Shown: positions 8,269-17,714 of the stretch, one piece after another
How positions within the stretch are numbered: position 1 is the first letter of the stretch
How the letters are laid out: each line of letters starts with the position of its first letter
Origin: Bacteroidales bacterium
Lineage (GTDB): Bacteria > Bacteroidota > Bacteroidia > Bacteroidales > GCA-2748055
NCBI GenBank assembly: GCA_029931975.1
Contig: JAOZQY010000003.1
Location: 64,497-128,496 of the forward strand
Direction: 5' to 3'
Length of the DNA stretch: 64,000 nt
The notes under the pieces: model-generated
What the model was told of the DNA's origin: nothing
What the model saw: only the letters and a program-made list of their open reading frames with translations
Databases searched by the model: none
Position numbers and translations under genes: made by a program

Positions 8269-8817
8269 ATGGTCCTGAAAGAACAACATCAGCTCAGAAA
8301 AATAAGAAAAGGAAATATAGCATCTTTTGAATCTCTTTTTCACAATTATTATGATGGCCTGTGCGGATATGCAGAAAGCCTGCTGGGTATGAAAGAGGTG
8401 GCTGAAGAAGTAGTTCAGGATGTTTTCTTTAATATTTGGAAAAACAGGAAAACTTTACGAATCAGATATAGTTTAAAAAGCTATATGTACCGTTCAGCGT
8501 ATAACAATTCCATGATGTACCTGAGAAAAATGCGAAGGGAACATTTTATGGAAGATCTCTCCAGGCCGGAACCAAGTATGGATGATCCTGATCCTTCACA
8601 GATCATTCAACTTGATGAGGTATCATCATTGATAACTCAAACACTGGAGGGACTTTCGGAACGAAGCAGGGAAGTCTTCAGGTTGAATCGACAGGAGGGA
8701 TTGAAATACAGAGAAATTGCCCAAAAGCTAGCCATATCTGAAAAAACAGTTGAAGCTAACATGGGGAAGGCATTAAAAGCATTACGTAACAGCTTGGAAA
8801 AATATGAGCAGGAATAG
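8269..8817 (+). CDS. ECF RNA polymerase sigma factor (Bacteroidota expansion type)
   Basis: This 182-residue extracytoplasmic function sigma-70 factor has region 2 at about 20-85 (FHNYYDGLCGYAESLLG, EEVVQDVFFNIWKN, SYMYRSAYNNSM). Region 4 is at about 120-172 (LEGLSERSREVFRLNRQEGLKYREIAQKLAISEKTVEANM), with a recognisable helix-turn-helix. Its stop overlaps the start of the FecR gene by 14 bases, so the sigma and anti-sigma factors are translationally coupled. It should direct transcription of envelope genes, plausibly including its own operon. Confidence 0.93.
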   Translation: MVLKEQHQLRKIRKGNIASFESLFHNYYDGLCGYAESLLGMKEVAEEVVQDVFFNIWKNRKTLRIRYSLKSYMYRSAYNNSMMYLRKMRREHFMEDLSRPEPSMDDPDPSQIIQLDEVSSLITQTLEGLSERSREVFRLNRQEGLKYREIAQKLAISEKTVEANMGKALKALRNSLEKYEQE

Positions 8818-9796
8818 AGATACAGAGATGGCCCGTTACCTGGCCGGAGAGATGAGCATGAAAGAAGAACTTTCCTATATGAGTGACTCCGGGAAAAGCC
8901 GGGAACAACTATCAGAACTAAAGAAAATGGAAAAGCACTGGAAATATTTTGACCAAAATCCTTCCCGGAACATCTGGAATTCCGGTGAGGCATGGAAGCA
9001 TCTGCATCAAAAGCTGGCGTCGGAAGGCCTCCTTGAGGATCAGGCAACAATGCCAGAGGGAATTCGATTCAGTCCAATGCTCAAAATTGCAGCCTCCATA
9101 GCGCTGGTTCTTGCCTTTAGCATCCCGATTCTCTTTTATGGGGTAATCCGTAACAGTAATAAAGACTCCCTTATTCATCACCTGGCCAGAGAAGGTGTAT
9201 CCACCGTGAATCTTCCCGATGGCAGTCTGGTCTATCTCAACGAGGGATCGAAAATATCCTATTCGAAAGCATTTAAAAATCATCGGGCTGTTGAACTCAC
9301 GGGAGAAGCTTTCTTCGAAGTAATGACAGATCCCCGGAACCCCTTTACTGTACATTCCGGAGAGGTACTCGTTTCCGTAGTGGGTACCTCTTTCAATGTA
9401 AAGCAAGTGGAACAATCATCGGATATGGAAGTCTATGTGCTTACTGGTAAAGTCAAAGTCTCGCTGGAAAACACTGATCAGTTTATTCAGCTGGAGCCCG
9501 AAGAGTTCGGACATGTAAAAAACAGGAGTCTTTCCAGTTCAAATCAGGAAGATCCTAATTATATCTCCTGGAAAACAAAAGATTTTAAATTTGTGAATTC
9601 TGCGCTGACTGAGGTGCTACAGGAGTTGGAAGACTCCTATCATGTAGAAATTAATTCGAATGAACTGGACTTATCGGATATGAAAATCACCACCTCTTAC
9701 AGTGGACAATCCATCGATGCCATTTTGGAGACCATTGGTGCAGCTTTTGAAATAAATGTCAGCAGCAGAGAAAATAGCTATTTATTGACCAAATAG
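8804..9796 (+). CDS. FecR-type anti-sigma factor
   Basis: This 330-residue inner-membrane regulator has a cytoplasmic N-terminal part and one membrane segment at about 88-108 (LKIAASIALVLAFSIPILFY). A periplasmic FecR domain follows (VNLPDGSLVYLNEGSKISY through VVGTSFNVKQ). The C-terminal DUF4974-like segment contains FKFVNSALTEVLQELEDSYHVEI. It presumably holds the adjacent sigma factor inactive until a periplasmic partner signals. In the usual arrangement that partner is the STN domain of a TonB receptor, but here the next gene has STN without a barrel. Confidence 0.92.
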   Translation: MSRNRDTEMARYLAGEMSMKEELSYMSDSGKSREQLSELKKMEKHWKYFDQNPSRNIWNSGEAWKHLHQKLASEGLLEDQATMPEGIRFSPMLKIAASIALVLAFSIPILFYGVIRNSNKDSLIHHLAREGVSTVNLPDGSLVYLNEGSKISYSKAFKNHRAVELTGEAFFEVMTDPRNPFTVHSGEVLVSVVGTSFNVKQVEQSSDMEVYVLTGKVKVSLENTDQFIQLEPEEFGHVKNRSLSSSNQEDPNYISWKTKDFKFVNSALTEVLQELEDSYHVEINSNELDLSDMKITTSYSGQSIDAILETIGAAFEINVSSRENSYLLTK

Positions 9797-9805
9797 AATA
9801 AACAC

Positions 9806-11350
9806 ATGAGCTTTACATCAAGAGGATATTTGTCCGGACATCTATGCCAGACACTTTTCCTTTTGCTTGTCTTCTTCATACCCCTGCACGGTCAGGAAAC
9901 CCTGCCTTCAGCCCGGGTTACGATTTCGTCCAGGAACAAGACCATTAACCAGGTGCTGGATGAAATTACACTACAAACCGGCTACCACTTCACCTTCAAT
10001 GCTTCCATTATTAATGGGAAGCAAAAGGTTCAGTTCATGGTCACCGATCTGCAACTGAGACATGTTCTCGACTCCCTGCTAAGTGATCCGCAGATTGATT
10101 ACAGGACCATCGAAAAAAATATAGTCCTTTATAGAAAAAATAATAGTGTCCCCACCCCCATCAACAGTACCATCGACCGGGCACTTATCCGGGGACGAGT
10201 TGTGGACAGGCGATCGGGCAAAGCGCTTTCCTATGCCACCATTGCACTGCTGGAAACCAGCCTGGGTTCCATCTCCAATCAGCAAGGCGAGTTCTCTTTC
10301 AAATTACCCATAAATCTTTCCGATCCCATGCTGGTCATTTCCTATATGGGATATAAGAGCCTTGTATACCCCGTAACTTATCCTGTGAAAAAGGAGATTG
10401 AAATACGCCTGGAAAAGGAGCTGATTCCCCTCCAGGAGGTCATTATCAGATATACCGATCCGGTTCAACTCCTTCACGAGGCCATCAGAAGGATTCCAGA
10501 GAACTACCTGGATGACCATTCCACCATGACCGCATTCTACAGGGAATCTGTGAAACGAAACGATCACTGCATGCTTTACTCAGAGGCTGTATTGAATGTG
10601 GCTAAGGCACCATATGCTTCTTTGATATCCAGTGACCATGTTAGTATCCTGAAGCGAAGAAAAATCTTCGATGTAAACGCCGAAGACACGGTACTGATCA
10701 AACTGCGATCCGGCATCCCCACCTCCCTGAATCTTGATGCCATTAAAAACCGACCCGATTTTCTTGAGGATGACTTTACGGATCGGTATAACCTTGATTT
10801 CACTGATATGATGAGCTATGGCGACAGGCTGGTTTATGTCATCAGCTTTCAACAAAAAAAAGAGATCCCTGATCTGTTGTTTAAAGGGACACTATACCTC
10901 GAACAGGAGAGCCTGGCCGTGCTCGCAGCTGATTTTGAATTCAATCCGGATATGATCCAGAAAGAGCCAGGACTCTTCCTGGTAAGTTCTTCTCCCAATA
11001 TTCGCATCCGCCCGATGATGGCGAAATATCATGTGGACTACAGGGCTGTCAATAAAAAGTATTATGTGAGTCAGGTACGTGCTGTATTGGAGATGAAGAT
11101 CAGGAAACGAAGAAAATGGATAAGTTCCAGGTATAAAATTTCCATTGAGATGGCCATTACGGACCTTATTCCAAACCAGCGTCTTCGTATTAATCATTCC
11201 GATCGCGTAAGTAGTAATATTGTACTGGCCGATGAACCATTCCAGTTTGACCCGGTGTTCTGGGGAATATACAATACCATTAAACCGGAAGCATCGCTCA
11301 TGGAATCAATCCAAAAGCTGGTTCACAGCAAGCAGGAAATATTTGAGTGA
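9806..11350 (+). CDS. STN plus carboxypeptidase-regulatory-like envelope protein
   Basis: This 514-residue exported protein has a hydrophobic signal ending near HGQ at about 31. An STN (secretin/TonB short N-terminal) domain spans about 36-105 (VTISSRNKTINQVLDEITLQTGYHFTF). A carboxypeptidase-regulatory-like domain follows at about 128-210 (RGRVVDRRSGKALSYATIAL). The remaining 300 residues (FYRESVKR, YSEAVLNVAKAPY) are homologous to the C-terminal module of the product at 6871-8169. It is 9 bases after fecR, so it is co-expressed with the regulators. STN is the domain that talks to FecR, so this is a plausible sensor, but it has no TonB plug or barrel. Confidence 0.8.
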   Translation: MSFTSRGYLSGHLCQTLFLLLVFFIPLHGQETLPSARVTISSRNKTINQVLDEITLQTGYHFTFNASIINGKQKVQFMVTDLQLRHVLDSLLSDPQIDYRTIEKNIVLYRKNNSVPTPINSTIDRALIRGRVVDRRSGKALSYATIALLETSLGSISNQQGEFSFKLPINLSDPMLVISYMGYKSLVYPVTYPVKKEIEIRLEKELIPLQEVIIRYTDPVQLLHEAIRRIPENYLDDHSTMTAFYRESVKRNDHCMLYSEAVLNVAKAPYASLISSDHVSILKRRKIFDVNAEDTVLIKLRSGIPTSLNLDAIKNRPDFLEDDFTDRYNLDFTDMMSYGDRLVYVISFQQKKEIPDLLFKGTLYLEQESLAVLAADFEFNPDMIQKEPGLFLVSSSPNIRIRPMMAKYHVDYRAVNKKYYVSQVRAVLEMKIRKRRKWISSRYKISIEMAITDLIPNQRLRINHSDRVSSNIVLADEPFQFDPVFWGIYNTIKPEASLMESIQKLVHSKQEIFE

Positions 11351-11365
11351 TGGAAGTAAAAGTTG

Positions 11366-11396
11366 TTGACTTTCTTTGCGGACTATATTAACTTTA
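11366..11396 (+). promoter_or_regulatory. Promoter of the S9 peptidase gene
   Basis: A -33 TTG at 11366-11368 is followed after 20 bases by TAACTTTA at 11389-11396, one mismatch from TAnnTTTG. It gives a leader of roughly 15-20 bases to the ATG at 11420. Confidence 0.5.
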
Positions 11397-11419
11397 CGTT
11401 CTCATAAAAACTTCAATCC

Positions 11420-13306
11420 ATGAAATTTTTTTTTGGTCTTATTGTACTTACCATAATGGTGGCCTGTACTCAGCAAACTGTTGAGCCAACCCGCTACACC
11501 ATCGATCAGTTTTTTGACAACCTCTCCATCTTTGGAGGAAGCTTTTCTGCCGATGAAACGAGGCTGCTTGTGACCAGCAACGAGACTGGCATATACAATG
11601 TCTATGCCCTGAATACAGATGGTTCAGGAAAGCAACAACTCACCTTTTCGGAAGAGGAGTCTTTTTTTGGCAACTCCTATTTTCCTGAGGATGACCGTTT
11701 TCTCTTCTCCGCCGACCAGGGTGGTGATGAAAACAGTCACCTGTACATGCAGGGGCCGGACGGTACCGTCACAGACCTGACCCCGTGGGAAGGGTCTACC
11801 TCCCAATTCGGGGGATGGAGCCGCGATTTCAAGTATCTCTACCTGGTTTCCAACAAAAGGGATCCCCGCTTTTTTGATATGTACCAGATGGATCTGGAGA
11901 AGTTCGAACCCCTAATGATTTACGAAAATAAGGAGAACCTGAGCCCTGCCGGGATCTCCAATAGCGGGAGATACATGGCCCTGACCCGGCAGCTCACCAC
12001 ATCCAACAACGAGATGTATCTGATGGACCTCACGACCGGCGATATCAAACATATTTCGGAACATGAAGGAGATGCCACTTATTCTCCGGCCGACTTCTCA
12101 CTGGATGATCAATACCTGTATTATCTCTCCAATGAAGGCAGTGAATTCACCTATCTCTCTTCCTACCACCTGGAGACCGGGGAGAAAGCACTTGTTTATG
12201 AGACCGAATGGGATGTCTCCTATGCCTATTTCTCCTACAACGAAAAATACCAGGTAATAGGGATCAATGAGGATGCTAAAAACGTGGTTAAAGTATTTGA
12301 TGCAGCCACGGGGGAAGCAATCACCATGCCCGATTTTGGGAACAGGGATATTTCAGGAGTATCCATCTCCCGTTCAGAAAAATTGATTCGACTGGCTGCC
12401 GGCAGCCCGACTTCGCCGGGAGATCTCTATATGCACCAATTTGGGACGGAGGACTTTACCCGTTTGACCCACTCCCTTAACCAGGAGATTAATGAAAACG
12501 ACCTGGTGGCTGGTGAGGTAATCCGCTATCCCTCCTACGACGGACTGGAGATTCCGTCAATCCTTTACAAACCACTGGAGGCAAGCAAAAAAAACCAGGT
12601 CCCTGCCTTACTATGGATTCATGGCGGTCCAGGGGGACAGAGCCGCCTGGGCTTCAGCAGTCTGATCCAGTACTTTGTAAACCATGGCTATGCCATCCTT
12701 GCTGTGAACAACCGGGGTAGCTCCGGTTACGGAAAGACCTTCTACAACCTGGACAACCAGCGTCATGGAGAAGATGACCTGATGGATTGTGTTAAGGCCA
12801 AAGACTTCCTGGCCACACTGGGCTATATTGACATGGACAAGGTTGGAATCATGGGAGGTTCCTACGGGGGCTATATGACCATGGCTGCCCTTACTTTTCA
12901 GCCCGAGGAGTTTGCCCTGGGAGTCAATCTGTTCGGGGTAACCAACTGGCTCCGCACCCTTAAAGCCATCCCTCCCTACTGGGAAGCCTCCAGGAAAGCC
13001 CTTTACGACGAACTGGGCGATCCCTTTACAGAAGATTCGATTCGACTCTACGAAATAAGTCCCCTGTTTCATGCCCACAATGTCACCAAACCTTTGATGG
13101 TACTTCAGGGAGCTAACGATCCGCGTGTCCTGCAGGTGGAATCGGATGAAATCGTGGCCGCCGTGAAGGAGAACGGGGTTCCGGTTGAGTACGTGATTTT
13201 CGACGATGAAGGCCACGGCTTTGTAAAGAAAGAGAACCAGATCAAAGGCTACGGACAAATACTGGAGTTCCTGGATACATATTTGAAAGGAAAAGCGGAG
13301 GAGTAA
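11420..13306 (+). CDS. S9 family serine peptidase lipoprotein
   Basis: This is a prolyl oligopeptidase-family exopeptidase or acylaminoacyl-peptidase-like enzyme of 628 residues. The signal peptide ends in lipobox VAC16, so it should be envelope anchored. Residues 30-350 form the beta-propeller that limits substrate size. The alpha/beta-hydrolase domain carries WIHGGPGG near 399-406, nucleophile Ser481 in GGSYGGYM, Asp567 in GANDPRV and His599 in DEGHGF. It probably cleaves short peptides in the periplasm. The small membrane protein gene follows after 6 bases. Confidence 0.92.
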   Translation: MKFFFGLIVLTIMVACTQQTVEPTRYTIDQFFDNLSIFGGSFSADETRLLVTSNETGIYNVYALNTDGSGKQQLTFSEEESFFGNSYFPEDDRFLFSADQGGDENSHLYMQGPDGTVTDLTPWEGSTSQFGGWSRDFKYLYLVSNKRDPRFFDMYQMDLEKFEPLMIYENKENLSPAGISNSGRYMALTRQLTTSNNEMYLMDLTTGDIKHISEHEGDATYSPADFSLDDQYLYYLSNEGSEFTYLSSYHLETGEKALVYETEWDVSYAYFSYNEKYQVIGINEDAKNVVKVFDAATGEAITMPDFGNRDISGVSISRSEKLIRLAAGSPTSPGDLYMHQFGTEDFTRLTHSLNQEINENDLVAGEVIRYPSYDGLEIPSILYKPLEASKKNQVPALLWIHGGPGGQSRLGFSSLIQYFVNHGYAILAVNNRGSSGYGKTFYNLDNQRHGEDDLMDCVKAKDFLATLGYIDMDKVGIMGGSYGGYMTMAALTFQPEEFALGVNLFGVTNWLRTLKAIPPYWEASRKALYDELGDPFTEDSIRLYEISPLFHAHNVTKPLMVLQGANDPRVLQVESDEIVAAVKENGVPVEYVIFDDEGHGFVKKENQIKGYGQILEFLDTYLKGKAEE

Positions 13307-13312
13307 GATTCT

Positions 13313-13720
13313 ATGAGCAAAATACCTGAAAGCAGAATCGCGGATCTGGTCTGGGAAAAAATACATGGGAAAAGCTACTCGGAAATCCGTGGAGAGTTAG
13401 CGAAATCCGGTATGAGTCCCTCAGAGATCAGGACTTTGATACGGCAGGTGGATGAACGGGTCCTTGGTGAAACAGCAAAGCAGGGAGACCGGGGCCCGAC
13501 ATGGTCCCGGGTCGGATTGATTCTGGCGGTGATTGGATTGATCCTCTCCATTGCCTACAATGCCGGCATCGTACTGAATAACTTCCCGGCCCTGCTCATC
13601 TACTCCCCTTTTCTTGCCGGGATCCTGTTTATGTTTTACGGAAGAACAGTGCAGAGAAAGAGAAACACACCAGAAGAGAAAGGGACAGGTGCCATCAGAA
13701 AAAAGAGACCATATACATAA
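13313..13720 (+). CDS. Small two-helix membrane protein, unknown
   Basis: I do not recognise this 135-residue protein. The first half is soluble and helical, with SYSEIRGELAKSGMSPSEIRTLIRQVDERV looking like a small DNA-binding-like or protein-interaction helix pair. Two membrane segments follow at about 63-80 and 85-105, then a basic tail rich in Lys and Arg. It starts 6 bases after the S9 peptidase and is probably co-transcribed. No function can be assigned. Confidence 0.6.
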   Translation: MSKIPESRIADLVWEKIHGKSYSEIRGELAKSGMSPSEIRTLIRQVDERVLGETAKQGDRGPTWSRVGLILAVIGLILSIAYNAGIVLNNFPALLIYSPFLAGILFMFYGRTVQRKRNTPEEKGTGAIRKKRPYT

Positions 13721-13785
13721 GGATTGTATTAAACAATCACCTTATAATTTGAGCATTCTTCCTACCTTCGTAAAAAAATCAGAAA

Positions 13786-14433
13786 ATGGAAGAGGAGATC
13801 GTAAAAAAACGCTTTCCATTCTTTGAATCGGGACTCAGATCAGCCATTAGCGAAGCAGGTACATTCAGAGAATTTGCTGCCCGGAAAGAGCTGATCAGGG
13901 AAGATCAGTATATCAGGTCCTTTCCCATTGTACTCTCCGGATTGATAAAGGTGAGCCGAACCGATGAGGCGGGCAATGAATTATTGCTCTATTACCTGAG
14001 GCCCGGTGAGGTCTGCACCGTATCCCTGATCTGTTGCATGGATCGCACCCGCAGCCGGGTGAAAGCCATTACTGAAGAGGCGACCAGTGCAATTATTGTA
14101 CCAGTAGAACTACTCGACGACTGGATGACCAAGTACCAGACCTGGAAGGAATATGTGATGCACTCCATGCAGTTACGATTTGATGAATTACTAAATGCGC
14201 TGGACAGCATCGCCTTTTTGAAAATGGACCAACGCCTGGAAAAATTCTTCACAGACAGGTTCCGCTCTTCCGGCTCAAAGATTTTTGAAGGATCACATCA
14301 TGATGTGGCTATGGCTTTGAACAGCTCCAGGGAGGTCATTTCCAGGCTATTAAAACAGATGGAGAATAAAGGGCTTATCAGCCTCTCCCGGGGACGGATC
14401 GATTACTCGCCCTTATGTGACAAAAGTTACTGA
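13786..14433 (+). CDS. Crp/Fnr family transcriptional regulator
   Basis: This 215-residue regulator has a cyclic-nucleotide-binding-type beta-roll (about 25-120: FREFAARKELIREDQYIRSFPIVLSGLIKVSR, YYLRPGEVCTVSL). A winged helix-turn-helix follows at about 165-205 (HHDVAMALNSSREVISRLLKQMENKGLISLSRGRI). It lacks the N-terminal cysteine cluster of oxygen-sensing Fnr proteins. The next gene downstream is a thiol-redox protein, so a link to oxidative stress is possible but inferred only from position. Confidence 0.87.
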   Translation: MEEEIVKKRFPFFESGLRSAISEAGTFREFAARKELIREDQYIRSFPIVLSGLIKVSRTDEAGNELLLYYLRPGEVCTVSLICCMDRTRSRVKAITEEATSAIIVPVELLDDWMTKYQTWKEYVMHSMQLRFDELLNALDSIAFLKMDQRLEKFFTDRFRSSGSKIFEGSHHDVAMALNSSREVISRLLKQMENKGLISLSRGRIDYSPLCDKSY

Positions 14434-14486
14434 AAAGTTCCCGTTGCTATCGTTTCTTTGTGTCCTTTAAAATGTGATAGAAATCA

Positions 14487-15068
14487 ATGGAAACAACAAG
14501 CATACACTCATTCAAGGATCTTGAAACTGGAGTCTCAACCAGGGAAAGAAGCTTCCTGCTACTTTATAAGAGTGGAGCCGATCAGAGCGATTGTGCGCTG
14601 GAAAGGCTTCAGAATATCAACAGCGTAAAGTCATCAAAGCTTTTTACAGCTGATGTAAGCAAGGTTCGTGATATCCACGAACGTCTTGATATTACTACTG
14701 CTCCCAGCCTGGTTGTTTTTGATAAGGGTGAAATGGTGAATATCATCAAAGGGTGCCAGACCGAATCGGCCTATAATTCCATTTTGTCGGGACGTGAAAT
14801 TGGAGGATATACAGGAAAAGAACCAGGAAAAAGTAAGCAGGTTATTGTATATACCACTCCAAGCTGCAGCTGGTGTAACACATTGAAAACATACCTGGAT
14901 CAGCAAGGGGTCAGGTTCAGGGAAATCAATGTGGCTGCTGACACCTCAGCCGCTGAAGCAATGGTCAGAAAAAGCAGGCAACAGGGAGTTCCCCAGACAG
15001 AGATAAACGGACAGATGATTGTGGGTTTTGATAAAAACCGGATCAATCAGCTGCTTGAGATAAAATAA
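14487..15068 (+). CDS. Thioredoxin-like/glutaredoxin fusion protein
   Basis: This 193-residue protein has two thioredoxin-fold domains. The first (about 1-105) keeps the cis-Pro region (TTAPS, Pro73) but has lost the first active-site Cys: the position reads SGADQSDC, leaving a single Cys36. The second (about 117-193) is a canonical glutaredoxin with Cys127-Ser-Trp-Cys130 and GVPQT. It probably reduces disulfides or handles persulfide or iron-sulfur transfer. The first domain may act as a docking module. It precedes the GroES-like gene by 37 bases. Confidence 0.85.
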   Translation: METTSIHSFKDLETGVSTRERSFLLLYKSGADQSDCALERLQNINSVKSSKLFTADVSKVRDIHERLDITTAPSLVVFDKGEMVNIIKGCQTESAYNSILSGREIGGYTGKEPGKSKQVIVYTTPSCSWCNTLKTYLDQQGVRFREINVAADTSAAEAMVRKSRQQGVPQTEINGQMIVGFDKNRINQLLEIK

Positions 15069-15105
15069 GTTCGACGCTTATAATAAACCTAAAAATTAAA
15101 ATAAT

Positions 15106-15387
15106 ATGAAAGAGTTACAGCCAATCAATCAACATGTTCTTCTTGAGATTGCAGCCAAAGAAGAAAAAACAGCTTCGGGAATCATCATTCCTGACACCGT
15201 AAACGAAAAACCTCAATTTGCAAAGGTGCTGGCAATCAGCGGGATCGAAGATCCTGAGATTTCAGTGGGCGATGTGGTTTTTTATAAGAACTTTTCAGGA
15301 ACAGAACTGGAGTTCGATGGTAAAGAGTATTTGATGATGCCTTACGCAGATATCCTGGGAAGACTTGTTGAAACAGACAAGATTTAG
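15106..15387 (+). CDS. GroES-like co-chaperonin, orphan
   Basis: This 93-residue Cpn10 fold begins ELQPINQHVLLEIAAKEEKTASGIIIPDTVNEKPQ, which holds the core strand and the mobile loop. It ends with YADILGRLVET. The GroEL-contacting hydrophobic triplet is present as the III of the mobile loop. No groEL is adjacent, and the gene sits behind a redox gene, so this is likely a second GroES paralogue rather than the main groES. It is followed by a strong terminator. Confidence 0.85.
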   Translation: MKELQPINQHVLLEIAAKEEKTASGIIIPDTVNEKPQFAKVLAISGIEDPEISVGDVVFYKNFSGTELEFDGKEYLMMPYADILGRLVETDKI

Positions 15388-15446
15388 TATCGTGCCTGAC
15401 CGGCTGTAGGCAATTTTATCATTATCATTATCTTTAGGTTCTGCCG

Positions 15447-15475
15447 AAGGACTGCTACTCGACATGGCAGTCCTT
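15447..15475 (+). terminator. Intrinsic terminator after the GroES-like gene
   Basis: AAGGACTGC (15447-15455) pairs perfectly with GCAGTCCTT (15467-15475) around an 11-base loop and is followed by CTTTTTT. It ends the thioredoxin-GroES transcript. Confidence 0.88.
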
Positions 15476-15536
15476 CTTTTTTATACCCCACTTTAGTCTT
15501 ATCTTTCACCATTCATTCACCCTAAAAAAAGAGATT

Positions 15537-17642
15537 GTGAAAAAACTAGTAGTAGCGATGCTTGTGGGAACGGCCTTCTTGTCCGCCTGCAACATAGAAA
15601 AAACAGAAAATATGAATCCATTCCTTACAGAATACAACACACCTTTCGGGGTTCCCCCTTTTGATCTTATTGAGAACGAACATTTCATACCTGCCTTTGA
15701 GGAAGGAATGAAGCTGCAGCAGGCTGAGATCGATGCCATTGTAAATAACAACGACCCAGCCACATTTGAAAACACCATTGAGGCACTGGATATAAGCGGC
15801 GAAGTGCTTCACAAGGTAAACGGCGTATTTTTCAGGCTCCGCTCGGCAGAGACCAACGATGAACTTGACTCCATTGCCAGGGTAATAATGCCAAAGCTTA
15901 CTGCACACAACAGTAGTATCAGCCTAAATCAGGAACTGTTTAAGCGGGTCAATGAGCTCTATGCCAATAAGGAATCCATGGGTCTGAATGAAGAACAGGC
16001 CATGGTCCTGAAGAAAACCTTCCGTGGTTTTGTAAGGGGAGGCGCCAACCTGAAGGGAGAGGCCAAAGAGAGGATCAAAGAGATCGACAAGAAGCTATCC
16101 ATGCTAACCATGCAATTTGGAGATAACCTCCTGAAAGAAACCAATAACTATCAACTGGTAATCGAGAATGAAACCGACCTGGCAGGATTGCCCGAATCGG
16201 TTCGCTCAGCAGCCTCTGATGCCGCCAGGGCAGCTGGTAAGGAGGGGCTCTGGGTATTCACCCTTCAGAAGCCCAGCTGGATCCCTTTCCTCCAATATGC
16301 CGAAAACAGAGAGCTGAGGGAAGATATTTACAGCGCCATGTTTATGCGCAGTAACAATGGGAACGAGTATGACAATAATAAGCTCATTACAGAGATCCTG
16401 GAACTTAGAATCGAACGAGCCAACTTGCTGGGTTATGAAACCCATGCAGCCTATGTGCTTGAAGAAAGGATGGCTAAAGAAGCAGAAAATGTATATGATC
16501 TTTTGATGCAGGTATGGGACCCAGCTCTGGAGAAAGCAAAAGAAGAGGCTGCCATGATGCAGAAAATGATCGACCGGGATGGTGGCAATTTTCAGCTGGC
16601 TTCGTGGGACTGGTGGTATTACGCCGAGAAAATCAGAAAAGAAAAATATGCCCTGGATGAAGAGGAAGTTAGAAGCTATTTCAGTCTTGAGGCCGTTAAA
16701 ACCGGCCTCTTCGATGTGGTTAACAAGCTCTACGGCCTCACCTTTGAGCCACGCAAGGACCTGCCTGTTTACAATGAGGAGGTGATGCCCTATGAAGTGA
16801 AAGAGAGTGACGGATCGCACCTGGGTATTATTTATATGGACTTCCATCCCAGACCCGGAAAAAGAGGTGGTGCCTGGAGTACAAGCATCAGAAGAGCCCA
16901 TGTCAAGGAAGGTGAAAAGGTTACTCCCGTGCACCTGATTGTAATGAACTTCACCAGGCCCACAGGCGACAAGCCAGCCCTGCTGAGCTTTGATGAAGCA
17001 CTTACCTTCTTTCATGAATTCGGACATGCGCTCCACTCCATGCTTACAAAATGTGAGTACCTGACCGTTTCCGGCACCTCGGTTGCCACTGATTTCGTTG
17101 AACTTCCGTCACAGATTATGGAAAACTGGTGCGCACATCCCGAAGTTCTGAAGACCTATGCCAAACACTACCAAACCGGTGAGGTAATTCCGGATGAGCT
17201 TATTGCAAAACTGGAAGCTGCCAGCAAGTTCAACCAGGGATTTGTAACAGTTGAATATATAGCTGCATCGATTCTTGACATGGATTTCCACACTCTGAAG
17301 GATGCAGGCGGGATCAATGCCAATGAATTTGAAGAGGCATCCATGAAACGAATCGGGCTGATAGATGAGATCATTCCAAGATATAAATCCAACTACTTCC
17401 AGCACATTTTTGCTGGTGGATATTCGGCTGGTTACTACAGCTACATGTGGTCGGAGGTATTGGACAAAGACGCCTTTAATGCCTTCGTGGAAACCAGTTT
17501 ATTCGACCAGGCAACATCCACTTCTTTCCGGGAGAATATCCTGGAGAAGGGAGGTTCAAAGGAAGAGATGGAGATGTATGTGAATTTTCGCGGTGCTGAG
17601 CCCACCATCGATGCACTGCTGAAAGGCAGAGGCCTGAATTAA
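15537..17642 (+). CDS. M3 family zinc metallopeptidase (Dcp-like)
   Basis: This is a peptidyl-dipeptidase or oligopeptidase of 701 residues that starts with GTG. The signal peptide ends in lipobox LSAC18, so it is probably a lipoprotein. The long helical N-terminal part is typical of M3. The zinc site HEFGHALH lies at about residue 492-499, with the downstream Glu in the SQIMENW region. It probably breaks down short peptides at the envelope, in line with the S9 enzymes elsewhere in the window. The gene is transcribed alone. Confidence 0.93.
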   Translation: MKKLVVAMLVGTAFLSACNIEKTENMNPFLTEYNTPFGVPPFDLIENEHFIPAFEEGMKLQQAEIDAIVNNNDPATFENTIEALDISGEVLHKVNGVFFRLRSAETNDELDSIARVIMPKLTAHNSSISLNQELFKRVNELYANKESMGLNEEQAMVLKKTFRGFVRGGANLKGEAKERIKEIDKKLSMLTMQFGDNLLKETNNYQLVIENETDLAGLPESVRSAASDAARAAGKEGLWVFTLQKPSWIPFLQYAENRELREDIYSAMFMRSNNGNEYDNNKLITEILELRIERANLLGYETHAAYVLEERMAKEAENVYDLLMQVWDPALEKAKEEAAMMQKMIDRDGGNFQLASWDWWYYAEKIRKEKYALDEEEVRSYFSLEAVKTGLFDVVNKLYGLTFEPRKDLPVYNEEVMPYEVKESDGSHLGIIYMDFHPRPGKRGGAWSTSIRRAHVKEGEKVTPVHLIVMNFTRPTGDKPALLSFDEALTFFHEFGHALHSMLTKCEYLTVSGTSVATDFVELPSQIMENWCAHPEVLKTYAKHYQTGEVIPDELIAKLEAASKFNQGFVTVEYIAASILDMDFHTLKDAGGINANEFEEASMKRIGLIDEIIPRYKSNYFQHIFAGGYSAGYYSYMWSEVLDKDAFNAFVETSLFDQATSTSFRENILEKGGSKEEMEMYVNFRGAEPTIDALLKGRGLN

Positions 17643-17679
17643 CACACTGGATCTGAGAAACAAAGAAAGAAGAAAGTTT

Positions 17680-17714
17680 GGGGAGTAGGGTATCAACCGG
17701 TATCTATACTCCCC
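17680..17714 (+). terminator. Terminator between convergent genes
   Basis: GGGGAGTA (17680-17687) pairs with TACTCCCC (17707-17714) and is followed by TTCCTTTT. It lies just after the M3 peptidase stop and overlaps the last codons of the convergent sugar transferase gene. Confidence 0.6.

Noticed and set aside
12611..13366. 251-residue minus-strand open frame
   Set aside because: It lies wholly opposite the S9 peptidase catalytic domain, shows no family motif and mirrors the codon bias of the real gene.
16206..17036. 276-residue minus-strand open frame
   Set aside because: It is antisense to the M3 peptidase gene, which carries the HEFGH site here.
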